DNA of 64,000 nucleotides. Source: Erodium maritimum (taxonomy: Eukaryota > Streptophyta > Magnoliopsida > Geraniales > Geraniaceae). The notes under the pieces are model-generated. The model was given only the letters and a program-made list of their open reading frames with translations. It did no database searches and was not told the DNA's origin. Location of the stretch: the NCBI GenBank assembly GCA_963921825.1, contig OY997589.1:49238638-49302637 (forward strand), written 5' to 3'. A program made the translations under genes and the position numbers. The stretch's first letter is position 1. Every line of letters starts with the position of its first letter. This document shows positions 24,930 through 36,660 of the stretch, one piece after another.

Positions 24930-25100
24930 GCAACCAAACCAGTGTTCGCTACTCGTCCCTTGCGGGAAAAGTAGTAAAGGGGATGAGCGTTATGCTCACC
25001 TCCACGGACACCCGTTCGATTATGGCATACTAGTAACGCACTAAAGACTTACCGATCTAGCCAGGGCAAACCACTACCTCAAAACCGGATGCCAAACGTC
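24930..25100 (-). other. LTR-like block inside gypsy-H
   Basis: Contains a hairpin block (24982-25000) and flanking text that match the G2 LTR at about 33655-33780 on the opposite strand, although it lies outside the recognised LTRs of gypsy-H. It may be the remaining inner end of the 5' LTR, or an LTR piece of another element. Confidence 0.5.
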
Positions 25101-25429
25101 ACACCGCTCACGCTACCAACCACTTAGTACTCGCTCAAGTAAGATAAGCCTCGACCCGGGAATCACGTCCTTGATTCAGTAAATCGCCATTGTTCGTAAC
25201 CTCAAAACCCCAATTACCCGACCACGTAGGGAAACCTCAAGACGGGGAACACGCTCTCAACTAAGCAAACACCATTGCCCACACCATTAAAACTTCAATT
25301 GTAATAATACGTAAGCGAACCCTCAAATAAACCGCACAAACGCACACTAAGCCGCGTAACGACAACCTAACCGTACAACGAAACAACCACCAAAAGTTGA
25401 AAACGGCTCATTGGACCAGGCCGGTACAC

Positions 25430-25660
25430 GACCCCCGCCAAGCCACTCTCCGGGCCGGTAACCTGGCCGGGCCGGCACCCAGGCCGTGCCGTGCCCCGTA
25501 CCGGGCCGGCACCGAGGCCGTGCCGTGCCCCGTACCGGGCCGGCACCCAGGCCGTGCCGTGCCCCGTACCGGGCCGGCGTCCAACACCTGCCGGGCTCCT
25601 TACCGGGCCGGCGTTCAATACCTGCCGGGCTCCTTACCAGGCCGACAGCCAAACCGGTCT
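25430..25660 (+). repeat. GC-rich tandem repeat in gypsy-H leader
   Basis: About five units of 40-45 bp with the core CCGGGCCGGCACCCAGGC, drifting in the last units. All three frames of either strand stay open across it, which only reflects the repeat. Confidence 0.9.
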
Positions 25661-25723
25661 ATTCTACCTACCAGACCAAACCAGTGACCCTGGTAATATA
25701 GCGATAATGATTTCACCCTACTT

Positions 25724-26312
25724 ACACGGGAGGGTCGGCTAGGCTAGGGTGAGGTCGGGCGTTGCCAGATCTGGTGGGAGGACGGCGAGGAGGGACGGAC
25801 GGGATCGACGAGTCAGTGGCCGGCTGTGCTTGGACGTGGGAGATGATGGAGAGATGGAGAGATGGAGAGATGGAGAGAGAGACGGTCGGGGTTTGAGGTG
25901 AGGGAGAGAGATCGGTGTGGAGGAGGAGGGAGGCACGATGGTGAGGTCGGGTTCGAGAGGGAGACGGGCGGCAGAAGCGAAGAGGAGAAAAGGGAATTAG
26001 GGTTTCTAACCCTAATTTCGCGTTTTATAGGGAAGCCGGCAGGTGGGCGGGCCTGGCTTCTTGGGCCACTGAAGAGAGACGGGCCGCACGGCCCAACCGC
26101 GACCAACAGGGCCTGGTTGGCCTGACCGGGTCCGCGGGTCTGGTCGGGTCTGCCCGGTCCAATTCCCTTTTTTTTTCTTTTTTTTTTCTTTTTCTTTTCT
26201 TTTCTTTTCCCTTCGCAAACGATCACCAATTTCAACTCGATTTTTCCAACCTCGACGTTTCAAGACGATAAAATTTAATATTTTGCTTCTTTTAATTTAG
26301 CCGGTCTTTACA
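25724..26312 (-). repeat. gypsy-H shortened 5' LTR
   Basis: Matches 22170-22740 closely. It differs mainly in one extra 'gagagatg' type unit near 25860 and in the length of the T-rich tract near 26167-26210. The joint with the leader shares the short string ACGGGAGGGTCGG. Confidence 0.9.
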
Positions 26313-28439
26313 CACATGATGTTTGATAACGCAGTTTTTTGATAACACGATGTGTGATGTGATGTTGGCATGGTGTACATAATAACCCCGAGCTCGTTTT
26401 AATTATTTATCGCTTTTCACGGCCTGCGAGCCGTTAGAGTTAGCATGTAATAATTCTTTCAAGGTGTGGTCATCGAACCACTTAGAGTTACCGAGCATAT
26501 CACCTCACATGCAAAGATAAAATTGGAATTTTAATCCTTGTTTTTTAGCCCTTAGAACCGTCATTACATTGGTTGTAGTTGACTGGCTCGAAGGAAGAAT
26601 TATATTGGATGTAATTTGAGTCATCATTACATTTGGAATGTAGTTGATCTGCTCATCGCATCTAGGATGTGCCAAAAATTTTAAGCACAACCGGTGTAAG
26701 AACCACTCCCGTTCAACGCCAGTCAAATCGGCGAAAAACAGGAAAATTTAAAAATTTTGGATAGACACTTAAATGAACCTAAATTTGACCCCGAGGGTCA
26801 TACCGGACTTAAGTTGACCCCGATACCGACCAAAGTGAGTTCCGGGGGACTCAGGGCAACTTTCTGACCAATTTGAGAAAGGTTGACTTTTTACTGGAAA
26901 AGTCAACCAACCGACGTTTTGGTCCATTCGAGCTCCGTTTTAGATCCAAAAATCTTAGCCGTCGTCACAGCAGTCTTAGTTGAGCCGTTTCCTTGTAGCC
27001 CGTGAAGTTTCGTAATTTCTTGAAAAAAGTGCCCGTTCGGGGCCCAAAACAGCCGAATTTCGCGAATCTGACTGAAAAATATCTAGAAGATATTTTCCAA
27101 AAAGGGGTGGAACCCACTTGCTACATGTCACCAATGTGGTGGTGTTAGGTAACATTGAACAAAACAAAGGAAGACTTGGATGGTAGTTTTGTAATTAAGG
27201 GATAGGCTTGGTTTTTCAAACAAAAGATAAGGAATTGTTGTGTGGTGTGTTCGGCCATTCTCAAAAAAAAAGGAAGAAGTGGAGAGAGGAAAGAAGAGAG
27301 AAGAAGGAGAGAAAAAGAGAAGAGAAGGTTAGGGTTTTTTTTATTTCCCGACGATCCAACCGGTGGATCGTCTCAACGATCATGGAATCAAGCTCCCACC
27401 GTCATTCCCTACGGTGAGTACCCTTTCGATTTTCATTTTGGTACGTTTAAATTTTATGGTTTGGGTTAAAACGAGTAAACTATGGGTAAGTTGAGGTGTG
27501 GGGTTCGTTGGAAACGTTTTAGAGCGAAGAACGAACGTTTTCCGGTGACTGGAGGCTCGGGGGAGCTCCGGCCACCGTGTATGGTGGCTGCCGGAGTTGG
27601 GGGGGTGGCTTGCCGGAGCTAGGGCCGGCCACCATAGTGGTGAACGGCCCAAAACCGGCCCTAGCCACCCACGACCAAAGATGGCCGGGTGGGGCCAACA
27701 CGCTCAGGTATCGGGTTTTCGTGTTCGAGTGGTTTAGGACGTTCCCTAAGCATTTGATCCACACCCGGAACAAATTTTGGAATTAAATTCTAAAAGTTGT
27801 AATTGACGGGTTTAGAAACTTTAAGCGCGAATTAAATTACTCGGAAGTCGAAAAGTGATTCCGTCGAGTGCATAGGAACCCTTGAATTATTCTAAGACCG
27901 TATAAACGAAAAAGGGAATTTTCAGAGCCCCGGAAGGACGTTTTCCAATCCCGGGCAGATTCGCCAGGTCGGGCAAAACGGGCCTTTCCGGGTCCATTAT
28001 CGACAATGTCGAGTAATCGGGAAGTTTGGGAGTGATCGTGCCACCGACAGATGAAAAGTGTTTTAAATTGTGTTCTTATTAGATCGTGCCACCGACAGAT
28101 GAAAGGGGAAGCTAGGCGAGTGATCGTGATCACGCCGGAGCTTGATTGTGAGCTTTTGGGAAAAGCATACGAGGTAGGGAAAAGTAGCCGGATCTCGGCC
28201 CTGACTAGGGAAAGTTAACAGTAGAAATGCATGTGACACTTGGGTGTCGTGGGTTCAGTACGTTTATCGAACATTAGAAAGGCATGCGACACCGGGTGGT
28301 GTCGTATGATACGGGAACATATAGAACAATAGAAATGCATGTGACACTTAGTAGTGTCGTAGGAGCAGTGAACTTATCGATATTAGAATTACTGGAGGCA
28401 TCTGATTATGCCCGGAGGTTGATTGTTTAGTTTGTGTCT

Positions 28440-28745
28440 TGGGTGGCCGTGAGAGCCCGTATTTTACTGTTGGTGTGTCTTGGGTGACCATGAGTGCCTG
28501 TGGGGTTGTTAAACCCGTACTTTACTGTTGGTGTGTCTTGGGTGGCCATGAGTGCCCGTGGGGTTGTTAAACCCGTACTTTACTGTTGGTGTGTCTTGGG
28601 TGGCCATGAGTGCCCGTGGGGTTGTTAAACCCGTATTTTACTGTTGGTGTGTCTTGGGTGGCCATGAGTGCCTGTGGGGGTTGTTGAACCCGTGTTTTAC
28701 TGTTGGTGTCTTGGGTGGCCATGAGTGCCTGTGGAGTGTTAAACC
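28440..28745 (+). repeat. Minisatellite A in G1 LTR
   Basis: About five copies of a ~58-bp unit with the core GTCTTGGGTGGCCATGAGTG followed by 'cccgtggggttgttaaaccc'. Confidence 0.92.
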
Positions 28746-28804
28746 GGTGTTGTTGCTGTTGTTGAACTTTGGTTGTGATTGTGATTGTGGTTACCTGAGG
28801 TTGG

Positions 28805-29030
28805 TGAGTGACAGGTCGACAGCCTGATCTGACTTTGTGTCGGGAAAAGTGCGACAGGTCGACCGCCTGATCCAACCGTCGTGTTGGGAAAAGTGCGACA
28901 GGTCGACAGCCTGATCCGATTGGGTGTCAGGAAAAGTGCGACAGGTCGACAGCCTGATCCAACCGTCGTGTTGGCAAAAGTGCGACAGGTCGGCCGCCTG
29001 ATCCAACCGTCGTGTTGGGAAAAGGGCAGG
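28805..29030 (+). repeat. Minisatellite B in G1 LTR
   Basis: Five copies of a ~44-bp unit with the core GCGACAGGTCGACAGCCTGA. G3 and G4 have only about two copies at the same place (for example 46215-46275). Confidence 0.92.
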
Positions 29031-29311
29031 GGTACTGAGCAGCTGGAGTGCAATCCTTTACGATCTTGTTTGGTGTGCGATCCTCTGTGATCTTGGGTGC
29101 TGTGTGGTTATCTTTCGTGTCTTTGGAGGAAGTCGTAATCGTTGTGTCAGGTCTACAATACGTTCCGAGTGTTGAGTCGGTTGGGGAAAGTAACAGTTGC
29201 GTGTCAGTCGGGTTACTTGAGTTGGGGGATAGTAATCCCCGGTGTTGAGTTCGTTGTCGGTATTACCGGCATTGTCTGCTAGTATGCCGTAGTCAGTTTG
29301 TTATCTGTGGT

Positions 29312-29329
29312 GGTGAGCGAACGCTCACC
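29312..29329 (+). promoter_or_regulatory. Conserved LTR hairpin block (G1)
   Basis: GGTGAGCG-AA-CGCTCACC, an 8-bp perfect stem with a 2-base loop, followed 11 bases later by the tract TTTTCCTACAGG, which looks like a splice acceptor. The same block is in every gypsy LTR of the window. Confidence 0.8.
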
Positions 29330-30060
29330 CCTAACTGCTTTTCCTACAGGTACTGGTCGTGGGACGGACTAGGTGAGCTCTCGAAGCTTGAAGAGCTACG
29401 AGCGGGAGTCCGGGTTTCCTTTTTGAGTATAGCGACGTACGCCTTGTATTTTTGTCCTCTTGATGGGACGTACTTTTGAGTTGTAAACTATTATTTTTGT
29501 TTAACTAAATGGTAGTTTTAAAGTGATTTATTTAAAAGGTTCGAAAATGTTTTATTGTCTTAAACGTTCGCGTGCCGGATTCGGTTCTACTGAATTTGAG
29601 GCGTGACAACCGGACAAGTAAAAACGGGTCATGTCTGATACCTCCCAATTATCAACACCTTACTACCTTTCCTTGTTTATGGGTGTCGTGCTCCTTAGCG
29701 GAGAATCCATGGGAAAGCGGGGTAGTAGGTTTGGACGACATATGTGGGTGTCATGCGCCTTAGCGGAGCACCTACATAATGGCGGGCCATAGTTGAAAAT
29801 TGGTGGACCCGACTACGTTTCTCAGCCAGGTTTGAGCTCGGGTATCAAATAGGGTAAGCCGTGTACTTAAGTACATACCCTAGCAAAGAGTCACATTAGA
29901 TATGATTGGACGGGGTCCTACCTACATAGCTCGATTGAGAGGTGAGCCTTCGTGCAGCTTGATCAAGCGAATCAAGGATCTTGGTTTTAGATTCTAGAGG
30001 TATTGGATCGATTAAATCTACATAAAATTTACTAATTGAATTTTATTTGTTGTAGATCAA

Positions 30061-30507
30061 ATGGAAAATTCAATGAACATTAATAGTTTGTCATTAAAAA
30101 CCATACTTGACAGGGTCAAGCTAAATGGGACAAACTATTTGGAATGGTACAGAATTTTGAGGATAGTCCTCAAGCATGAACGCAAAGAATATGTCCTTGA
30201 CAAGGCTATCCCTCATGTCTAGAAAATGAAGGGCATCTCGAACGTGTTAATGGATTGGATCTTAAGATAGAATTAGAGATGGCGGCATACAGGTTTCTGC
30301 GCTCCCTTCCTCGTGTGTATGTTGTGTTGTTCATAAACTATCACATGCACGATATGTACAAGACCATATCAGAGTTACATGGCACATTCGTAGTTGTTGA
30401 GAAGAATATCAGGGATTTGAAATCCAAGGATATTCTGATGGTCAGAAAGGGATCCAGTTTAAAGAAGGAAACTGGTAGTGGCAAGGGCAAGGCCCTTACA
30501 CACTTGG
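30061..30507 (+). pseudogene. copia-2 gag remnant
   Basis: Begins MENSMNINSLSLKTIL and continues through AYRFLRSLPRVYV to the region just before the zinc knuckle, where G2 is inserted. Fossil and broken. Confidence 0.82.
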
Positions 30508-31924
30508 TGTAAGGACCGCTCCTGGTCAACGCCGGTCAATCGGCGGGAAAACGGAAAAATTTAAAATTTTGGGACAGACACCTAAATGAACCTAAAATTG
30601 ACCCCGAGAGTCATATCGGACTTAAGTTGACCCCGATATCGACCAAAGTGAATTTTGGGTGACTCAGGGCAACTTTTCGACCAATTCGAGAAAAGTTGAC
30701 TTTTTGCTGAAAAAGTCAACCGAGCGACGTTTTTGGTTCGTTCGAGGCCCGATTTGGATCCAAAAAGCTTAGCCGTCGTTACAGCGGTCTTAGTTGGGCC
30801 GTTTCCTTATAGCACGCGAAATTTCATAAACTCTTGGAAAATGGGCCCACACGGGGCCCGAGACGGCCGAATTTCGCGAATCTGACTGAAAAATATCTAC
30901 AAAGATATTTTTCTAACCAATGGGACCCATTGACACTTGTCAAAATAGTAGTGGTTTGGAGTTGAAATGACAATGTTGTCCTTGGCTTTAAAATCAAGAA
31001 AAAAAGGTAAGTGAGGGTAGTTTAGTCATTTGGTTGGGTTTGGTTTGTTTAAACAAAATAAAAGGTATGGTGTAGAGGGAGTCTCGGAAAAACAGAAAAA
31101 AAGAAGAGAAAACGAGAGACAAAAAGGAGAGAGAAAGGGAAGGAGAGAAGTTGGGTTTTTTTGGAGATTGTCGACGATCCGGCCACTGGATCGTGTTTGT
31201 TCTTGCGAAATCGTCATTCCTTTGTCATTCCCTACGGTAAGAACCCGACTTTTCCTCATTTCGACGTGTTTGATTTCTAAGTGTTCGTTTAGAATTGATT
31301 AAATGATGAACGGTTGAGGTTTAGAGGTCGTTAGGAACGTTTTGGGGTGAAAATGAGCATTTTCCGGTGTGGCCGGGTGGGGGGCCCACGTGTTCGGGTG
31401 TCGGTTTTTCGTGTTCGGGTGGTCTTGGACGATCCCCGAGTTGATAATTTAAACCCGTATAAAATTATGGAATTAAATTGGGAAAATTGGAATTATCGGG
31501 TTTAGAAACTTTAAACGCGAATTAAATCGCTCGAACGTCGGAATTTAGTTCCGTCGATTGCATTGGAACACGCGAATTATTTTAAGATCGTAGAAACAAA
31601 AATGGGAATTTTCGGAGCCCCGAAAGGGCGTTTACCGATCTGGGCAGATTCGCCGAGCCGGGCGAATCGGACTTTTCCGGACCCTTTGTTGACAATGTCG
31701 AGTAATCGGAAAGTCTGGGAGTGATCGGCATTGTCGGGGTTGCGTTTGAGCGTTAAGTTCATTAAATTCGGGTTCCACCTGCTTATTTAAAAAGTGTGTT
31801 AATTGTGATCATTGTAGACCGTGTCGCCGACCGTGGAAAGAGGAGGCTAAGCGGGAAATCTGGAGCATTGACAGAGCGCGAGCATCGGATTTGACACGCT
31901 TCAAGAGGTAGGGAAAAGTAGCCG

Positions 31925-32165
31925 GATATCGGCCTTGACTAGGGAAAGTTATTAGTAGAAATGCATGTGACACTTGGTGGTTTCGTAGGATAAGTGAACT
32001 TATCGAACAATAGAGATGCATGTGACACTTGGTGGCGTCGTAGGATAAGTGAACTCATCGAACAATAGAAATGCATGTGACACTTGGTGGTGTCGTAGGA
32101 TAAGTGAACGTATCGAACAATAGAAATGCATGTGGCACTTGATGGTGTTGTAGGTTAAGTAAACT
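31925..32165 (+). repeat. Array 1 in G2 LTR
   Basis: Four copies of a ~58-bp unit with the core AATGCATGTGACACTTGGTG followed by 'gtcgtaggataagtgaac'. G1 has about three diverged copies near 28220-28380. Confidence 0.9.
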
Positions 32166-32394
32166 TACTGTGCGATAGGAATCACATGTGGGCACCTGGT
32201 TGTGCCCATAGGTTGAGTGAACTGATTGTGTTTATGTGTGGCCATGTGTGCCTGTGGGGTATTGAACCCGTTTGTTGTTGACTGACTTGCTGAGTGGTAG
32301 TTAGTCGTGATGTTAATTTTTCTATTTGCGGAGTATTGTGTGATATTTTGTTGTGATTGTGATTGTTCTGGTGATACCTGGATGAGATGTTCCC

Positions 32395-32745
32395 TAGAGG
32401 TGTGTCGTACCTTCCGATGCGCGACCGGTAAAGTGACGAGGGTTGTGTTCCCCGTGAGATGTGTCGTACCTTTCGGCGTGTGATTGGTAAAGTGTTGAGG
32501 CTTGAGCTGTGCCCGAGAGGTGTGTCGTACCTTCCTATGCGCGACCGGTAAAGTGTCGAGGGCTGTGGTCCCCATGAGGTGTGTCGTACCTTCCGGCGCG
32601 CGATTGGTAAAGTGCCGAGGCTTGAGTTATGCCCGTGAGGTGTGTCGTACCTTCCGATGCGCGATCGGTAAAGTGCCGAGGGCTGTGGTCCCCGTGAGGT
32701 GTGTCGTACCTTCCGGCGCGCGATCAGTAAAGTGCTGAGGCTTGT
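32395..32745 (+). repeat. Array 2 in G2 LTR
   Basis: Six copies of a ~60-bp unit with the core GAGGTGTGTCGTACCTTCCG then 'gcgcgatcggtaaagtg'. Two alternating variants ('ggctgtggtccc' and 'cttgagttatgcc') suggest a dimeric 120-bp period. Confidence 0.92.
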
Positions 32746-32974
32746 GGTTGTGCAGTATGTGTGTTGATCCTTTGTGATCTTGCGTGCATTGTGTGTTGAT
32801 ATTGTTGATATTGCGTGACTTTGTTCACAATTGTGTTTGTTTACAAAGGTCGTAAGTTCTGTGTTAAAGGGTGAGGTCTTGGGTTCGAGACTCATCAATA
32901 ACCTACGGTGGTGATACAGCGCCTCTGTGTCAGGGTCTCACCACGGAGATGGGTTAGGGTTGATGCGCTGCGGA

Positions 32975-33195
32975 GCTGTACGAACGAGGTTTCCCTCACG
33001 TGAGCGGGCCGTTTGAGGTTTCCCTCACGTGAACGGGTGGTTTGAGGTTTCCCTCACGTGAACGGGTTGTTTGAGGTTTCCCTCACATGAACGGGTGGTT
33101 TGAGGTTTCCCTCACGTGAGTGGGTTGTTTGAGGTTTCCCTCACGTGGACGGGTGGTTTGAGGTTTCCCTCACGTGAATGGGTTGTTTGAGGTTT
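32975..33195 (+). repeat. Array 3 in G2 LTR
   Basis: About seven copies of a ~31-bp unit, GTTTGAGGTTTCCCTCACGT followed by 'gaacggg'. Confidence 0.92.
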
Positions 33196-33545
33196 CCCCT
33201 ATGTGATCGGGTAATTGGGGTATTGATGTTGTGAGCAATAGTGAGTTACTTAGTTGAGAACATGATCCCCGTTTTGAGGCTTCCCCTACGTGACCGGGTA
33301 ATTGGGGTATTGATATTGTGAGCAATAGTGATTTGCTTAGTTGAGAACATGATCCCCATTTTGAGGCTTCCCCTACGTGATCGGGTAATTGGGGTATTGA
33401 TATTGTGAGCAATAGTGATTTACTTAGTTGAGAACATGATCCCCGTTTTGAGGTTTCCCCTACGTGATCGGGTAATTGGGGTGTTGATATGGTGAGCAAT
33501 AGTGCTTTGATTAGTTGAGAATATGATCACCATTCGAGGTTTTCC
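33195..33545 (+). repeat. Array 4 in G2 LTR
   Basis: Four copies of a ~88-bp unit starting GAGGTTTCCCCTACGTGATC. Its first part is a variant of the array 3 unit, so array 4 probably arose from array 3 by fusing it to new sequence. Confidence 0.9.
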
Positions 33546-34037
33546 TTACCTGAGCGAGCATTTGAGATATTGATATGGTGAGCAGTTGTGACGGTTTGGC
33601 ATCAGGTTTTGAGGTAGTTGTTTGCCCTGTTTAGGTTGGTAAGTTGTTGGTGCTTTACTAGTATGCCATAATCGAACGGGTATCCATGGAGGTGAGCGGA
33701 ACGCTCATCCCCTTTACTACTTTTCCCGCATGCCTCTGAGGTAGGGACGAGTAGCGAATACTGGTTTGGTTGGGAAAGTTACAAGTAAATGCACATAGGA
33801 TATTGTGAGGGTTGTGCATTACCTTGTCGGTGTGACTAATGGAATAGTTGTTCGGTCGCTGATTTGGGGTCTCCTTTACATGCACGGGTCTTGGATGGTT
33901 GGGGGGAAATTGACAATGATTTGTGTGACAATCTGGTTTAACATGCGATTTGGGGTAGTAGTCCCCTGTGTTATTGTTTGTTGCCGGTGTTCACGGCATT
34001 TCTGCTTGTATGCCGTAATCACTCTGGTGTCCGTGGT

Positions 34038-34056
34038 GGTGAGCGAAACGCTCACC
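34038..34056 (+). promoter_or_regulatory. Conserved LTR hairpin block (G2, second of two)
   Basis: GGTGAGCG-AAA-CGCTCACC, then TTTTCCTACAGG. A first, weaker block (GGTGAGCGGAACGCTCATCC) is at 33691-33709. Confidence 0.8.
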
Positions 34057-34345
34057 CTCTGCTGCTTTTCCTACAGGTACAGTTCGCGAGGCGGACTAGG
34101 AGGATCTCTCGAGGCTTGTAGAGCTGGGAGCGAGAGTCCGGGTTGTCGGGGTTGTCTAGCGACGTACACTCATGTTTTAGTGTTCTTTCGTTTTTTTTAA
34201 ATTAAAACTCGGTTGTAAAAATATAGTTTTGATTAATACAAGTGGTGCTTTTAAAGCGGTTTATTAAACTATTTGAGACTTTGTTTTACTTGCTTCACCA
34301 TTCGCGTTCCCGGTTCGGTCATACTGAATTCGGTGCGTGACAGTT

Positions 34346-34360
34346 TGGTATCAGAGCTCG
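34346..34360 (+). promoter_or_regulatory. G2 primer binding site
   Basis: TGGTATCAGAGCTCG three bases after the LTR end, complementary to initiator Met-tRNA. Confidence 0.85.
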
Positions 34361-35039
34361 AGGTTTCACACCTCGGACTGTACGTCAATTAGGTGGGGAG
34401 AGTTGAGTCATTAAAAATCCTGTCGTGCGTTGGTTGCGCAAGTCGAAAACCGTGTGTAGACTCGTAGTGACATGAGTCTTGTTTGATGTTGTGTGTATGT
34501 GCAGTACTGTTGTTACTGGCATAATGATTGTGTGGCTGTCATGATGTTGTGTGTATGTTTCGTGAAATGTTTTTATGTTGTCGCGACTCGACTCAGGGGC
34601 GCCCTTGTAGTCGAACGTGACAGTGGTGATATCAGGTGGGTACAACGTAGTTCGGGGACGCCTGGACGGGGTTGCAACTACGTGATGTCAAAAATGAGAT
34701 TTTACAATGAAAAAGGAGTAAATTTTAAAACTGATTGGCCTTGTGGGCGTAAGTTTTAAATTGGGTGGGCCTTGTGGGCGTATGTTTTAAAACTGACTGT
34801 GATGTGTGTACGCTGATATTGCGTTGTGTTGTGGGTGAATTGTTTTTCGTGCGTTTTGTAAGTATGTGATTGAAAGTGTGTGGCGCACGAGTGTGCAGGT
34901 TGATTGTGATAGGAATAGGATGCGACTCTGCTAAGGGTAGACTTAGCATTGTGTGACGAGCGCGATTATGAGAACCGTGTATTTTAACCGGTTGAGTATA
35001 GGCCGGAGCGTCTAGGCTGGGTGAACGCTAGGGTGGTGA

Positions 35040-36660
35040 GTGTGTCGCCGTTGTGAGAGTCGCGAGTTAAGCGTGTGCGTGGGTTATGGACCCACCACAC
35101 GGTGGCCGGAGTACGAGGCCAAGTTTACGGCAATGTCTCGTTTTGCACCAGTGATGGTGGTGGCTGAAGCGAACCGATACAGGAGGTTCGAGAGAGGGCT
35201 CAGAGCCCTGATTCTTGATCGAGTCCTCACCCTGAGGATTCGGGTATATTCGGAGTTAGTGGACACGACGGCGGTGGCGGAGCGAGGTCTCAGAGAGACT
35301 GCGAAGGTCCGTGAGTTTCGGCAGCGACTGAGCTTGTGCGTGTATCCGTGGGGAGGATACTTACGAAATGACAGCCTTTGACGTAATCCTGGGAATGGAT
35401 TGGCTTGCGATGTACCGAGCGAATATAAACGGTTACCTGCGACAGGTGATGGTGTCAGCAGGCAACACGAGGGTCTCGTGTGTGTTGGGCAGCAAGAACG
35501 GAGTTATCCTATTGGCATTGTCCGTAGTGGAGGAAGTGTCGACCGCGCAGAGCCGAGAGTTACCGCGAGTAGTATGCGAGTTCCCTGAGGTCTTTCCCGA
35601 TGAGTTGACCGGGTTGCCGCCAGTTCGCGAGGCCGAGTTCGGGATTGACCTGATGTCAAGGACTGCACCGATATCACTGGCGCCGTACAGATCCGCGCCA
35701 GCAGAGTTGATTGCACTGAAGCGTCAATTCGACGAGCTCTGGAAGGAGGAGTTATCCGTTCGAGCACATCGCCGTGGGGAGCGCCAGCACTCTTCGTGAA
35801 GATGGAGAGTGGAGCGCTGAGGATGTGTACAGACTACCGGAAACTAAACCTGGTTACGGTGAAGAACCGATACCCTATGCCAAGAATTGACGATTTGTTC
35901 GACCGGTTGAGAGGGTCGACATGTTTCTCGAAGATCGATCTGCGATCCGGATACTACCAGTTATCAGTCCGAGAGCGGGACATGATGAAGGGGCGAGGCA
36001 CGTTCGGGCTTGAGCTAGAGTAGGCTACTGACGGCGCAGCCATGTGTTCATTGATGGCTCAGCCCACACTGCTTTCCCGAGTGTTGGAGGCGCAGGCTGA
36101 GGATGTCGAGACGACAGAGATCCGGGAGAGAGTTTTCGGCGGTGTCGACGCCGAGGGCTGGGATCTTTGTGCTAATTGGGAGTTGCGGTATCGAGGGGTG
36201 TTGTTCGTGTCGCGTAGCTGCGGAGACGACGTGCTGCGAGGGTCACATCTTTCGCATATTACAGTGCACTTGGGTAGCACTAATATGTATCGCAACTTCA
36301 GGCGACATTTTTGGTGGAGCGGGATGCAGAGAGCGGTTGCAGAGTTAGTATTGCGTGCCTCACTTGTCAGTAGGTGAGAGCCGAACATCAGCGTCCCGCT
36401 GGGTTATTGCAGCCACTGCCGGTTGCACAGTGGAAATGGGAGCACGTCATGATGGATTTCGTGAGCGATTAGCCGAGTTCGCCTACAATAACAGCTTTCA
36501 GGCAAGTATCGGGATGGCACCGTTCGAAGCGTTGTATGGTAGGCCGTGTCGATCGCCCGTGTTCTGGGCAGAAGTGAGGAATAAGAGTTTACTGGGTCTA
36601 AAACTGACCCGAAAGGCGACTGAGTAGGTCGAGCCGAAACGTGAGCGGTGGAAGACCGCA
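35040..36660 (+). pseudogene. G2 gag-pol remnant
   Basis: A gag-like piece (RYRRFERGLR near 35180), protease end (VILGMDWLAMYRA near 35385), reverse transcriptase ([20 protein letters not shown] near 35825) and integrase pieces (AEFAYNNSFQASIGMAPFEA, YGRPCRSPVFWAEVRN near 36470-36590). Gypsy of the Tekay/Del type, closely like gypsy-H. Fossil with several breaks and missing parts. Confidence 0.85.

Larger units (their letters stand above)
19407..26312 (-). mobile_element. gypsy-H, Ty3/gypsy element in copia-2, broken
   Basis: Minus orientation. The 3' LTR is 19407-22740, the polypurine tract is at 22741-22755, and the coding remnant is at about 23137-24900. A leader-like stretch lies at about 24930-25720. 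A shortened 5' LTR (about 25724-26312) matches only the outer ~575 bp of the full LTR. The 5-bp target duplication CACAT is perfect (19402-19406 and 26313-26317), and copia-2 sequence continues across it. The element therefore inserted cleanly and was shortened internally afterwards. LTR parts that can be compared (22170-22740 with 25730-26312) are very similar, so it is fairly young. Confidence 0.92.
26695..29608 (+). mobile_element. G1, solo gypsy LTR in copia-2
   Basis: A 2914-bp LTR, TGTAAGAACC...GGCGTGACA, with perfect 5-bp flanks ACCGG at 26690-26694 and 29609-29613. No primer site or internal region is attached, and the copia-2 leader continues directly on both sides. This is the product of recombination between the two LTRs of a complete element. 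It has the same LTR type as G2, G3 and G4. Confidence 0.94.
30508..34342 (+). repeat. G2 LTR, expanded by tandem arrays
   Basis: About 3835 bp, TGTAAGGACC...GGTGCGTGACA, so some 0.8-0.9 kb longer than the G1 and G3 LTRs. The extra length lies in successive arrays between 31930 and 33545. It carries two hairpin blocks (33691-33709 and 34038-34056). Confidence 0.9.

Noticed and set aside
28440-29030. Regular direct repeats resembling a CRISPR array
   Set aside because: Units are tandem and similar throughout, without unique spacers, and lie inside a plant LTR.
29312-29329. Hairpin that could be read as a bacterial-type terminator
   Set aside because: The genome is a plant nucleus, no U-run follows, and the block is a conserved part of the LTR family.
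32182-32898. Open frame of 238 codons on the minus strand with repeated peptide units
   Set aside because: It is the shadow of the ~60-bp tandem array 2 in the G2 LTR; a unit length divisible by three keeps the frame open.
34493-34759. Small plus-strand frame in the G2 leader
   Set aside because: No domain, position is untranslated leader, and the matching leader of G3 does not keep the frame.
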